Notes under the pieces: model-generated
The model's database searches: none
Seen by the model: only the letters and a program-made list of their open reading frames with translations
What the model was told of the DNA's origin: nothing
Position numbers and translations under genes: made by a program
Part shown: one piece after another, positions 21,303-32,106 of the stretch
Layout: every line of letters begins with the position of its first letter
Numbering within the stretch: the first letter of the stretch is position 1
Origin: Begonia masoniana
Lineage: Eukaryota; Streptophyta; Magnoliopsida; Cucurbitales; Begoniaceae
Direction of reading: 5' to 3'
Assembly: GCA_022432975.1 (NCBI GenBank)
Contig: CM039510.1
Location: 36,400,788 to 36,464,787 of the forward strand
DNA: 64,000 nucleotides

Positions 21303-23204
21303 GTAAGTAGAGGACGTTTGTGTTTTGCCTTCGGGCCTACACCATGGAACGGTAGGGATTTGTTTTTTTGTTGTGTTTTTTTTGTGTGGAGTGGAGCATT
21401 GTGTGTGTCCTGCAATCATTTTTTTTAAACTACGAAATGAACGAGTTTTAGCATGCTTTGAATTGTGAGTATGGAACGTAAGATTTGCTTGGAACGTAAG
21501 ATTTGCAAAGTGTCTCGAGTAGAACGATTTCTACTCGAGAGGTACGATGAAATGTCTCGAGTAGAACGATTTCTACTCGAGAGGTACGATGAAAGTATCT
21601 CGAGTAGAACGATTTCTACTCGAGAGGTACGCCAAAGTGTCTCGAGTAGAACGATTTCTACGAGAGAGGTACGCCAAAGTGTCTCGACTAGAATGATTTT
21701 TACGAGAGAGGTACGCCGAAGTGTCTCAAGTAGAACAATTTCTACGAGAGAGGTACGCCGAAGTGTCTCGAGTAGAATGATTTCTACGAGAGAGGTACGC
21801 CGAAGTGTCTCGAGTAGAACGATTTCTACGAGAGAGGTACGCCGAAGTGTCTCAAGTAGAACGATTTCTACGAGAGAGGTACGCCAAAGTGTCTCGAGTA
21901 GAACGATTTCTACTCGAGAGGTACGCCAAAGTGTCTCGAGTAGAACGATTTCTACGAGAGAGGTACGCCGAAGTGTCTCAAGTAGAACGATTTCTACTCG
22001 AGAGGTACGCCAAAGTGTCTCGAGTAGAACGATTTCTACGAGAGAGGTACGCCGAAGTGTCTCAAGTAGAACGATTTCTACGAGAGAGGTACGCCGAAGT
22101 GTCTCAAGTAGAACGATTTCTACGAGAGAGGTACGCCGAAGTGTCTCAAGTAGAACGATTTCTACGAGAGAGGTACGCCGAAGTGTCTCAAGTAGAACGA
22201 TTTCTACTCGAGAGGTACGCCAAAGTGTCTCGAGTAGAACGATTTCTACGAGAGAGGTACGCCGAAGTGTCTCAAGTAGAACGATTTCTACGAGAGAGGT
22301 ACGCCAAAGTGTCTCGAGTAGAACGATTTCTACTCGAGAGGTACGCCAAAGTGTCTCGAGTAGAACGATTTCTACGAGAGAGGTACGCCGAAGTGTCTCA
22401 AGTAGAACGATTTCTACGAGAGAGGTACGCCGAAGTGTCTCAAGTAGAACGATTTCTACGAGAGAGGTACGCCGAAGTGTCTCAAGTAGAACGATTTCTA
22501 CGAGAGAGGTACGCCGAAGTGTCTCAAGTAGAACGATTTCTACGAGAGAGGTACGCCGAAGTGTCTCAAGTAGAACGATTTCTACTCGAGAGGTACGCCA
22601 AAGTGTCTCGAGTAGAACGATTTCTACGAGAGAGGTACGCCAAAGTGTCTCGAGTAGAACGATTTCTACGAGAGAGGTACGCCGAAGTGTCTCAAGTAGA
22701 ACGATTTCTACGAGAGAGGTACGCCGAAGTGTCTCAAGTAGAACGATTTCTACGAGAGAGGTACGCCGAAGTGTCTCAAGTAGAACGATTTCTACGAGAG
22801 AGGTACGCCAAAGTGTCTCGAGTAGAACGATTTCTACGAGAGAGGTACGCCGAAGTGTCTCAAGTAGAACGATTTCTACGAGAGAGGTACGCCGAAGTGT
22901 CTCAAGTAGAACGATTTCTACGAGAGAGGTACGCCGAAGTGTCTCAAGTAGAACGATTTCTACGAGAGAGGTACGCCAAAGTGTCTCGAGTAGAACGATT
23001 TCTACGAGAGAGGTACGCCGAAGTGTCTCAAGTAGAACGATTTCTACGAGAGAGGTACGAGAGATGTGTAGTTACAACGTGAGAAGGCAATGAATACAAC
23101 TGAGAGTTAGAAATGCATGTGTAGGAAGAGTGTGCATTATGTTTTGTATGCATTATTCCCTACTTGCTAAACATTAGGCTTATGTTTTGTGTTCTATGGT
23201 GTAG
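21303..23204 (+). other. Predicted LTR intron with splice-site-bridging helix
   Basis: Donor CAG|GTAAGT with GT at 21303. GCC-TTCG-GGC stem-loop at 21327-21336. Left strand CCTACACCATGGAAC at 21336-21350; right strand GTTCTATGGTGTAGG at 23191-23205. All 15 positions pair. Position 10 is U-A here against C-G in the 4689 and 13689 families. The acceptor AG is at 23203-23204. Confidence 0.6.
21507..23063 (+). repeat. 42-bp hairpin satellite, about 37 copies
   Basis: Period exactly 42. The ancestral-looking unit contains CTCGAGTAGAA-CGAT-TTCTACTCGAG, an 11-bp inverted repeat with a 4-nt loop, followed by AGGTACGCCAAAGTGT. Most units carry a variant right arm (TACGAGAGAGG) or left arm (CTCAAG). 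Because 42 is a multiple of three and lacks stops, two overlapping frames stay open throughout (about 540 and 425 codons); these are not genes. Confidence 0.96.
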
Positions 23205-24384
23205 GTGGTGACGTGTGTACAGGTGAGAAAGACGAGGAAGCCAAGACTAGGAAGCAGTCGGCGAGGTTTGAGGTGCAGGTATTTGTCAGGGCGTCTCGAC
23301 CATGATCTTCAGAAAGATGTGGGTGGAACGGTATTTTGGATTGTGTATAGTTTATATTTATTTTGGAGGCTTGTAAGAGTTTGTCGTTTTATTGGAGTTG
23401 TTGTATAATAGATAATGTTTTAGAACGTTGTAAAGAATGTTTTGGAACTGTTTTGAATATGTTTTATGAAATGTTTGATTTTCAGGTTTTGGGATTTATA
23501 AAATTAAACGTTATGCTGCTCGATTTTTTTCGTAGAGTAAACAACGTCGGTTTCTAACTGTCTTCACGTTTTTGTTAATATTTTAGAGTCCATTTTTGAG
23601 TTTCCAGAAGTCGGGAAGTGGGAGATGTTATGAAAGGTTTTGAGTGAGTTTAAGTGTTTTGTGTAGGTTGAAATTGATGGAAATTAGATGGAGATTTGAT
23701 AAATTGGAAGGGGGATGGAAAAGGGGTTGCCAATCGATTGGTTGATTCAGCCGATCGATCAGCAATGAATAGTGTTCGGGTATTGTTTTTTTTTTTAAAT
23801 TCTACCCTTTTCAAATATGTTTTTACCCAATCTTTTCCGACGAATTTTAAACGTATTTTATGCACGTTTTTCCACTGTTTTGAGGGTTCAAAAAACCAAA
23901 AAACTGAGTACTAATTTTATCAAAAATTATTTTAAACGCTGTTTTAAACGCAGGATTGGTTAGCAAAGTAGCGCACTGAGCCGGAGTGGGTTCGGGGGCG
24001 TTACACTTTTGTATACTTAACTCGATTAACGGATAAGTCTAAATTTTGGTGAGGAGAATAAGATTCTTGTAACTTGGAAAAGGATTCTTGAATTTTTGTT
24101 ATAGTTTTAATACTGGAGTCAGAATCAGATTCAGATTTATCTTCGGATTCAGAATATTTATGACTAAGAGTGTTAATATTACTATTTTTTAATCTGAGAA
24201 CCAATTGATCCATAAACTTGGAATTTTTGCTTGGATTAGAAAATTTAAAATTATTTAATGGAATAAGAGGTTTGATATCAGGTTCAGTTGTAGAACTATT
24301 TTTTGATAAAGAAAAAGGTTTGTTGGAAGAAGAAACAATATTTGTTAATTCTGTTTCTTCAAAACTTTTTTCTTCAGGAATTAA

Positions 24385-24855
24385 TTAATTAATTTGATTT
24401 TCAATACGAATTAATTGATTTCCTACGATTTTAAGATTTAAATTAGTGAAATTATTTTGTTTGCTAATAACCTCTTCTTTTTCAGATACAGGCTGAGAAA
24501 GATCTAATAAGGGAATAACTTCGACAGATGTAGTGTCATTTTGTAATTTAACAGGTTCTAAATGAGGATGAACCGATTTGATAGTTGATCCATTTTTGGC
24601 TTTCCAAGAAACTTGGTATTTTTCATATTCTTCAATAATAGCAAGATCAACTCGAATATCTAGATAATATTGCCAAAACCATTTGACAAAAGGCATAATA
24701 ATTTGATGAACTTCTAGAAAACAATAATATCTATTTTTGATATCTTCAATTTGAATCTTATTATACTTTTTGAAAAACCATTTTTTAAACATTTTTTGTT
24801 TATTAAATTCTTGATTGCAATATTGTCTAATGACTGATCCTGGAGAAAAATCCAT
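24385..24855 (-). pseudogene. Pararetrovirus-like polyprotein piece downstream of the movement domain
   Basis: 156-codon open stretch, rich in aromatic and basic residues at its start (FKKWFFKKY, FVKWFWQYY) and Asn/Glu-rich toward its end. It resembles the region following the movement domain in endogenous pararetrovirus polyproteins. It has no catalytic motif. The frame continues in spirit into 24213-24006 but is interrupted by stops near 24380. Assigned by position and general resemblance. Confidence 0.55.
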
Positions 24856-25190
24856 TTTAATTTATAGATTAAAATTCATTTAGGATACAGTTGGTGAGTC
24901 TGTATTATGGGTATAAATCTCATGTGAAATTTGTTGTTCAGATATACGAATACCTTCAAGTTTGGATTCTAAGATTCATTCGTTTTCATTTGAAAGTTCT
25001 GAAACAGAATGTCTAGAACTAGTAGTTGGAACAGAAACTCTATAAGATGTGGAAGGAAAACTTTCCCTAGAGGATAAACTTGTAGATAAAAATATTCTTC
25101 TCATATTATCTTGATTAAATTTGATTTCAACATTGTCATTTGCTGTTTGAATAATTTGATCAACTTGATTGCTAAGAATTGGTTGTGGTG

Positions 25191-25634
25191 TTACATCATT
25201 TTGAATTGTCCATTAACTGGAAAAGTAACTTCTTCCCAGTCAATAAGACGAGGAACATCAACATTTGTTGTTAATAAATTACTTTCAATAACTATGATTT
25301 TTCCTGGGTTGCTTCTAAGAATTGCATTTGGACATAAAGTATTCATAACTTTATAATTAATTCGATAGATAACAGCTATAGTTTCAGATCCTAGAAGAAA
25401 TTTATAACCATGGGTTTGAATATTCAAGGAAATAGCTTCGAATAAATTTGGATCTGACAAAGATAAAGTCAGATTTGGAAATATATTAAAATATATAAGT
25501 TCATGACATAGACTGGTTTGAATAACTCCAATTAGAGAGTTTTTCCAATTTTGATTCCTAGCATCTCTATGATTGACAAGAATGCTTGAATTAAGCTCTA
25601 GAAGAGTTAACGGCTTAAAAGATATTTGAATCAA
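25191..25634 (-). pseudogene. Movement-protein-like (30K superfamily) fragment
   Basis: 147-codon open stretch. Features of the 30K-type movement domain of Caulimoviridae include an N-terminal NHRDARNQNW segment, a SLIGVIQTSL segment, the SLSDPNL turn and the block ending VPRLIDWEEV. In a virus this protein acts at plasmodesmata; here it is a relic whose upstream and downstream frames are broken. Family assignment is from pattern recognition; a profile search with PF01107 would settle it. Confidence 0.65.
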
Positions 25635-26124
25635 TCCTATATGAATATATTTATATTTTGATAAATATCTTTGAATATCATTTAAACATAAGTGTTTAAT
25701 AGTTTTATCTGTTGTGTCTAAGCAAATAGTTTGCTCAGAGATTTTGACAACTCTTTTAGATATATATTCAAATAATTCTAATTTATATATCTTTTTGAAT
25801 TCGACCTCAAGAATAGTCCATTGGTTTAATTGATGTGCTTGTGAGAATTCAACAATTTCTTCATTTTTGACTGAAATATTTGATGTACAGAAAGACTACT
25901 CATTGACAGATAGTGTTAATTCACGTTTGAATAAACAAAGAAACCTTTTCAAAGCTAATATTTAAACTATAAGTGGAAATTTGTAATCAGACCGTATTGA
26001 GAACTTAATCAAACCTTATTGGTTGCTTAATCATACCGTATTGATTCTTTAACTAGACCATATTGATCTTCTAATGCCTTCTATGTAAATATTACGATTT
26101 ACGAGTCATTGTCGAATCCTTCTA

Positions 26125-26173
26125 TGTAAATGTTCAGTCTGTTTTTTTTATCAAAACAGACTGAACATTTACA
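26125..26173. repeat. Perfect 21-bp inverted repeat, 7-nt spacer
   Basis: TGTAAATGTTCAGTCTGTTTT (26125-26145) and its exact reverse complement (26153-26173) near the end of the pararetrovirus-like block. It is also present, with errors, at about 22-75 in the inverted copy. Confidence 0.9.
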
Positions 26174-26197
26174 AAACTATACACAGAGGGAGAGAAG

Positions 26198-26867
26198 ATG
26201 TTCTCTGGTTTTGAAGCAAAATGGGTTTCAATGAAGGATGGCAGAAGATAACCGAAATGCAGGAATGTAGACGGAAAACAATTAGGAATCAGAATACAAC
26301 AAAGTGACAGAAGGAAAGCAGGAAGACAGGGATATTAAAGAGAAACTTAAAATGGAGAAGAAATATACTATGGAAGGCTACAGTGTATAACAGAAACCAT
26401 AGACAATCGGGGATGAATAATAGAAGAGAAAAAGGTAAAAACAGAAAACAGAAAACAGAAGTGGGCAATAAAATATAGAAACAGAATAAGACAGGAAGAC
26501 GTAGGCGGAAGACTTAGTTTAAAAACCAATAAAATACTGTTGGGCAGAAGATGTGAGCTGACGTCAGGCAGAAGATGCATTTGCAAAGACAGAAGTAAGG
26601 ATGACGTCAGGCGGAAGATTAAAGCTATCGGTGGATTCAGATACGACAAAAGACGAACAGTATTCAGCGGAAGAGGCTGAGTAAAACTGGGCGGAAGAGG
26701 TGGTGACGTCAGCCGGAAGATGGGTGACGTCAGGCGGAGGATACAGACAGCAGACGGAATTCGGATGAGGTGATGACGTCAGTCGGAAGATGGATGACGT
26801 CAACCGGAAGATACAGACAGCAGATGAGATCGGATGAGGTGATGACGTCAGCCGGAAGATGGATGAC
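26198..26867 (-). mobile_element. Minus-strand LTR, left part, with 69-bp tandem repeats
   Basis: Continues at 43815 after the Athila-type insertion. Contains the first units of a 69-bp repeat with two TGACGTCA-type palindromes per unit (GATGACGTCAGCCGGAAGAT, then GATGACGTCAACCGGAAGAT). The left limit is uncertain because no LTR terminus is visible near 26198. Confidence 0.65.
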
Positions 26868-28383
26868 TGATAAGTATGTATTTTACACACTTATGTATAC
26901 TTTTTACACTTGAGTTGATAAGATTTTCTCGAATATTTGAAGGAATTTGATGAATTTTGTGTAAGTGTGCAGAGAAATTATTTTGAACAGGATAAAATAA
27001 AGAGAAGCAAATTTAGTTGGCGAAACAGCGAACATGCCAATTGATCGCTCATTCCAGGCAATTGATTGACAGAAAAGCAACAGAAAACTGGCAAAACATT
27101 ATACAAAGAAATCGAAAATTATGCAAGAAAACAGAGAAGGTGGCGATCAATCGCCATAGTCTAGCGATCGATCGCCACATGAATTCAAATTTGGAAAGAG
27201 CAATTAATTCAATCTTGGCCGTCAACTTGAGGAAGGACAGAATCAAGTCGTGGATCTGATCTGATAGAGAAGAAACATTAAATAAAAACCTAACGATGAG
27301 AGGTGCTGCGAAAAAAAAAAGAGAATTCAGCGATTCGGCATTCTCTGCGATTTGGAGAGCTTCGGCAGAGGCGAAGGATTCGGACTTGGAGGGCGAGCAG
27401 CTAGTCTGCAATTTTGAGAGCGCAGTAGAGAGGGAGTCGGTGTTCAGCGACTTTGAGAGCAAGAACAAGGAGGATTCGGCGATTCTGGCGAGCTGCGAAT
27501 TTGGCGATTTGGAGCTGCAAGTTTAACTTTCTGCAGAGAAAAATTTTACAGAGAAGAAGAGCAGCGATTTTCAGGAAGTGATTTTTGCAAAGCATAGTTT
27601 TCTTTGTCCTTTATTTTCTTTAATTTTTAATTATGAACCATTTAATTACTTTAATTGTTTTCATTTATTTTAGTATGAACTAATCTTTTACTCTAGGGCT
27701 ACGATGTAGCCAGATGATATTTATTTTCATGTTCTTCGTTTAATTATATTTATTGAGTATTTCTTCCAATATTTGTTGGCGCATTTAATTTCTGTTCTTA
27801 ATACCTGTAAATTTCTGGCCAATCTTTACTTGATGTTTGGGATGTTTTGAGACCGAGAGGTTATAAATATCTGTGCACTGAAATTAATGTCATGAATATA
27901 CATAGGCTAGAGATAGTTACGGTATTGATGTGATCATTGTGATTTCTTGATAGAATTGTATTTGATTAATGCAGGATTTGAGACTGAGAAGTGATAACCC
28001 ATTAATCAGATAAACTATGCAATGCTCGAGAGAGATTGTACTAGAATTTAGTGAAATCGATCATCAACATAGGAAGAATATTTATGAATATAATTGCGAA
28101 GAACTGAAATAAATGTTGTCTTGGTGAAATCGTAGTACCTAGGTTTTTTATCAATTAAATTTAATCTCATTTTATTTGTTTTGCTATTTTAATTTAGTTT
28201 ATTTTAATTGTTTTGGTCATTTATTTTAATTACAATTCTTAAAAATCATCAAACGTGTGTTCAATTTAGAATTAAGATTAATTATTTCGATTATTAATTA
28301 CAAGTCCTCGTGGGTTCGACACTCTATTTTATCACTATATTACTTGTTGCGACTCGTACACTTGCGAAATATTTTGCACAACA
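26868..28383 (+). repeat. 5' LTR of the Athila-type element
   Basis: 1516 bp. Contains a GATCGATCGCC-rich stretch near 27140-27180 and a short GA-rich segment with open frames (27296-27526) that is also present in the 3' LTR and shows no domain. Confidence 0.93.
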
Positions 28384-28389
28384 AGTTTT

Positions 28390-28407
28390 TGGGGCCGTTG
28401 CCGGGGA
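28390..28407 (+). other. Primer-binding site (tRNA-Asp type)
   Basis: TGGGGCCGTTGCCGGGGA, one mismatch from the complement of plant tRNA-Asp 3' end (TGGCGCC...), the primer type of the Athila/Tat group. Confidence 0.8.
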
Positions 28408-28496
28408 CTTGATTATTGATATCAAATTAATTATTTTTAGTTTTATTTTGAATTCTATTTATTTTAATTGTTTATTTTTGTGTTACTCTCAGGTGT

Positions 28497-29754
28497 ATGC
28501 GTAAGGAAGGAGACGCCAATCTTCTCCCGTTTAATCTTGAAATCGAACGTACGTGTCGACAACATCGTAAAGAGAAAAGAGAAGCTATTCAACCAGCGCG
28601 TGTCATTATGGGAGATAACAGGGCAGACAATATTGAAAATCCTCCACTCGTTATTGACAATCATCCACTTGTGAATGCTGAGACCCGGACCTTACTGGAT
28701 TATGTTATACCGACTATATCTGGAGTGCATTCCGCTATTCGCAGACCGGCCATCAATGCTAATTTTGAAATTAAACCGGGCACCCTGCATATGATTCAAC
28801 AATCTAAATTCAGTGGATTACCTTCAGAAGACCCCAAAGATCATATTGCAAATTTCTTAGAGGTATGCGACACTTTCAAATTTCACAATGTAGGGGATGA
28901 TGCATTGAGACTACGGCTATTTCCATTTTCATTACGAGATCGTGCGAAGAACTGGCTTAACTCTTTGCCCGCTAATTCTATTACTACTTGGGAAGATTTA
29001 TGCCAGAAATTCCTTTCCAAATTCTTTCCATTCGAGAAGACAGCTAGACTTCGCAATGATATAATTAATTTTACTCAGTTCGATGGGGAGACATTATATG
29101 AGGCATGGGCTCGTTTTAAGGAGATGTTGAGAAAATGTCCCAATCATGGTCTACCGATGTGGATGCATATTCAGACTTTTTATATGGGATTATCAGCTTC
29201 TACTAAGACTCTGGTTAATGCAGCAGCAGGTGGAGCTTTAATGAGAAAAACGGAAGACGCCGCTTATGAATTATTAGAGAAATTAGCACTTAACAATGAC
29301 CAGTGTCCAGTGGAGCGATCGATTATGAGGCGCACATCGGGTACTCCAGAACTCGAGGCTATGAAAGCTCTAACTCTACAAGTTGCCTCATTAACTAAGC
29401 AACTACAAGAATCTCATAGGGCAGCAAATGTTGGGAAATCGGCGAAAGTTAATTGTCAGTGGTGTCAAGGGCCGCATTTGAATGACGAATGTCAAGAGGA
29501 AAATCCTATGGCCAAAGAACCCGCAGAGCAAGCTAATTATATGGGTAATTTTAATCGTCAAGGCGATCCAAATTCCAACACTTATAATCCTGGATAGCGA
29601 CAACACCCAAATTTTTCATGGAGGAATTCTCATAATGCTATGCAGCCACCTCCAGCAGCTCAACCAGGTCCATTTCAGCAAGTTGAAAAGAAGAGTGATC
29701 TTGAAACAGCTCTTATGCAGTTTATGACCGAGACTTGTACTGTAATGCAAAATC
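28497..29754 (+). pseudogene. Athila-type gag, N-terminal part (one nonsense codon, split by insertion)
   Basis: Start ATG at 28497, just after CTCTCAGGTGT. The retrotransposon Gag domain is clear at roughly residues 95-260 (FSGLPSEDPKDHI, LRLRLFPFSLRDRAKNWL, FTQFDGETLYEAWARF). A single CCHC-like WCQGPHLNDEC lies near residue 325. A TAG at 29595-29597 interrupts the frame where relatives have Trp (YNPG-W-R..HPNFSW), consistent with TGG to TAG. The frame then continues to 29754, where the nested element enters, and resumes at 38973. In a functional element Gag would form the particle and bind genomic RNA. Confidence 0.85.
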
Positions 29755-30280
29755 TGTAGCACCCGGTTTCAATAAATCAAAATAAGTTATTAAACGGTGG
29801 TATATAATTTTTATGGTTAAAATTTAGTGAAATGTTGATTAGGTTGTAAATGACTAGGCAGGGGCAAGATGGTAATTGCGAATTTATATTGTGGATAAGG
29901 TATTTAAGGAAAGGTTTAGTGAGGTTTAGCCGCCACTGTTTTATTACTCTTACCTCTCAGCTCAAGCAGACTACCTCTGGGCGATTTCCCCTCCGGTTTT
30001 CCCCAACCAAGGTGAGTTTTGAATCAACTACTTGCCGTTCTAGTGCTAGGGTAGCTGAAGGATTGCAACGTATGTATCTTCGATAAGCTGCGGGTGAGAG
30101 ATTTGGGTTTTGGGGTTTAGTGATGTATCGGGAATGCTTAATCAGTAGAGCCCCAAATTGGCTTCCTTAGACTTCAGTAGTTAGATAAAGTTTAGTGGAG
30201 ATCTAATCCATAATCTGTCAATGGTTTTAGGTGAGCAGATTTTTGGAGTAGCATATAGCCGAGCGATTTCCAGGAGCCAG

Positions 30281-30767
30281 GTAAGTAAAGTAATGTGTGA
30301 GCCTTCGGGCCTACATCACAAAACAGTAGGTTTATGCATGTTTGAGTGTTTCTTTTCTTTATGTCATGCATTAAGTTTTTGAAGAATTACGAAAATGAAT
30401 TTATGTGCAAGGTTATGATGAGTATGAATTGAATGAAACAGAGTAGCTGTTAAGGGAAGTAATCCGCCCCTTAACTGAGTAGAGGATTTATTACATTAGG
30501 AGAACCGATCCCACTCCCAAGGGAATTAAGGGATCTGTATTAGCTGTTAAGGGAAGTAATCCGCCCCTTAACTGAGTAGAGGATTTATTACATTTGGAGA
30601 ACCGATCCCACTCCCAAGGGAACTTAGGGATCAGACCAGTTTATGAACGATGCACAACTGAGTTGAGAAAATTAGAAACTGCATGATCAGGGTTTATGTT
30701 TCAGCATACATTTCATTAATGCTTTACTTGCTTAGCATTAGGCTAATAGATGAGTTTTGTGATGTAG
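30281..30767 (+). other. Predicted LTR intron with splice-site-bridging helix
   Basis: Donor CAG|GTAAGT with GT at 30281. GCC-TTCG-GGC stem-loop at 30301-30310. Left strand CCTACATCACAAAAC at 30310-30324; right strand GTTTTGTGATGTAGG at 30754-30768. All 15 positions are Watson-Crick pairs, with compensatory change at positions 7 and 11 relative to other families. The acceptor AG is at 30766-30767. Same structure in the 3' LTR (37225-37711). Confidence 0.62.
30445..30638 (+). repeat. 97-bp tandem duplication inside the LTR intron
   Basis: Two units beginning AGCTGTTAAGGGAAGTAATC at 30445 and 30542; each contains the inverted repeat GTTAAGGG...CCCTTAAC. The same pair is found in the 3' LTR. 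Confidence 0.9.
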
Positions 30768-31495
30768 GTGTTGAGGATACAGCAGGTGATTTCCCTGAGA
30801 GCATAACCGAGTAGATGAGGTTGGTGGAGCACGGCTGTGCAACGGTCAGGCATCTGATGGGGCGGTTTGACTGGTGTCATTGGCTAACAAAGATTAATTG
30901 ACAGTATTTCAAATTTATTATACTGAGCTTTCATGACAGTAGAAATTTTAATGTTTTGGAATTCGCTTTTGAGTTTCTTTTCTGATAACGATATTCTGTT
31001 GGGATTTCAAGATAGTACTTATGAGTTTCTAGTGACACAAAGGTTTGGATTGTCTCTGGTTAGTTTTAGCAAGAATGAGTTACTTGAAGTTTTCAAAAGT
31101 ATTCTTAGTTTTCTCTGAATTTAGTATTCTGTTGGTTTATTACTGGATTTGCAAGTGAAGCGATTAGAGTTGTTGTTTTGCTCTCTATCGACAGATGATA
31201 TCTGTCGGTAGATGTTGAATAAATTTTAAATTCTATCGGAAGATGTCTTCAGAAAAGCCATCGGAAGATGTGAATTTTAAAGTCTATCAGTAGATGCTTT
31301 AAGGAGTTACGTGAGTAGCACGTGTCGGCAGATGTAGTCCATTCCATCGGAAGAGGGAGAAACCCGTTTGTCGTTTAGCGAATCGGAAGGTGTAGAGTAA
31401 CCCGTTTGTCGTTTAGCGAATCGGAAGGCGTGGAGTCATATTGTTGTTATCGGAAGATGACGTGTGTTTGTCTATTGAGAGATGAAATTGCGCTG

Positions 31496-31740
31496 ACTTC
31501 ATCGGCAGATGAAGTTATGTTAACTTCATCGGCAGATGAAGTGGTGTGTGAAGTTACCATGATTTCATCGGCAGATGAAGTTGTGGGTGAAGTTGTGTAG
31601 ACGTCATCGGCAGAAGCCTTTGGTTTTCTGCTTCTGCTCCTTCCGTTGACTAGTCGTCGGCAGACGAGTTCAACTCGTGACGTCATCGGCAGGAACCTCG
31701 TTCCGTTTCCTTCCGTTGACTTTGTCGTCGGCAGATGAAT
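31496..31740 (+). repeat. Serial GGCA-loop hairpins
   Basis: ACTTCATC-GGCA-GATGAAGT at 31496-31515 and 31523-31542, TTCATC-GGCA-GATGAA at 31564-31579, and TCGTC-GGCA-GACGA at 31654-31667. The stem changes but pairing is kept. More degenerate copies occur from 31190 on and in the 3' LTR. Confidence 0.8.
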
Positions 31741-32026
31741 TCGACTTTTGTAATTCCTTGAGTAGTCCATCATTTAAAACCTTATTTTCTCTTGACCGAA
31801 TACTTTAAACATTTCCATTAATCTTTCCAACAATATTTTCACAGCTAGTTAAATCCCCATTGTAGTTTTAAATAATTGTCCGCTGCAAAGTTTTCAAATG
31901 TTTTGAACGTTTAGAAAATGTCAAATTTTGAATGTCGAATGAAGTTTTAAATTTATTCGAAATTTCTTAGTTATGATCAAGTAATGAGTAGCGAACCGGG
32001 TTCAGATAACTCGGGGCGTTACAGTA

Positions 32027-32039
32027 TGGTATTAGAGAC
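32027..32039 (+). other. Primer-binding site (degenerate initiator tRNA-Met)
   Basis: TGGTATTAGAGAC, differing at two of twelve positions from TGGTATCAGAGC, three nucleotides after the LTR end. Confidence 0.75.
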
Positions 32040-32106
32040 ATTCAGTTAAACCGTTCAAAAGATTACTCATCAGTGCCAATCGTTGCATGGAAGTACTCCA
32101 ACAACT

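Larger units (their letters stand above)
20921..24005 (+). mobile_element. LTR with giant hairpin array, 5' truncated
   Basis: Plus-strand LTR of the same broad family as the solo LTR at 13689: shared GGGGTGGCACGT and AAAAATGAGGGAGTTATAGC motifs. It ends GTTCGGGGGCGTTACA at 24005. Its start is missing; sequence resumes at the 19-bp repeat. The 3' junction to pararetrovirus-like sequence is the same as at 2142/2143 in the inverted copy. Confidence 0.8.
24006..26195 (-). pseudogene. Endogenous pararetrovirus-like (Caulimoviridae) fragment
   Basis: Read on the minus strand, a movement-protein-like region (25634-25191) is followed by a downstream region (24855-24385) and an acidic Ser-rich stretch (24213-24006), ending abruptly at the LTR. 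This order resembles the N-terminal half of polyproteins of integrated plant pararetroviruses. Protease, reverse transcriptase and RNase H are absent. Frames are broken between these pieces. It is a truncated, non-functional relic; an inverted noisy copy lies at 1-2142. It could instead be a host gene derived from such a virus, but the breaks argue against this. Confidence 0.7.
29755..32023 (+). repeat. 5' LTR of the Tekay-type element
   Basis: 2269 bp. Contains a TATA-like GGTATTTAAGG near 29897, a predicted intron 30281-30767 and, toward its end, a run of GGCA-loop hairpins (31190-31760). Confidence 0.94.

Noticed and set aside
21507..23063. CRISPR-like regular array
   Set aside because: Units are contiguous with no unique spacers, and the context is a plant LTR.
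21465..23093. A 542-codon open frame with a 14-residue repeat, and a 425-codon frame overlapping it
   Set aside because: Both result from a stop-free 42-bp satellite whose period is a multiple of three; the DNA-level hairpin structure explains the sequence better and there is no domain or codon signal.
27049..27468. 139-codon minus-strand frame, repeated at 42480-42899
   Set aside because: Antisense in both Athila LTRs; duplicated only as part of the LTR.
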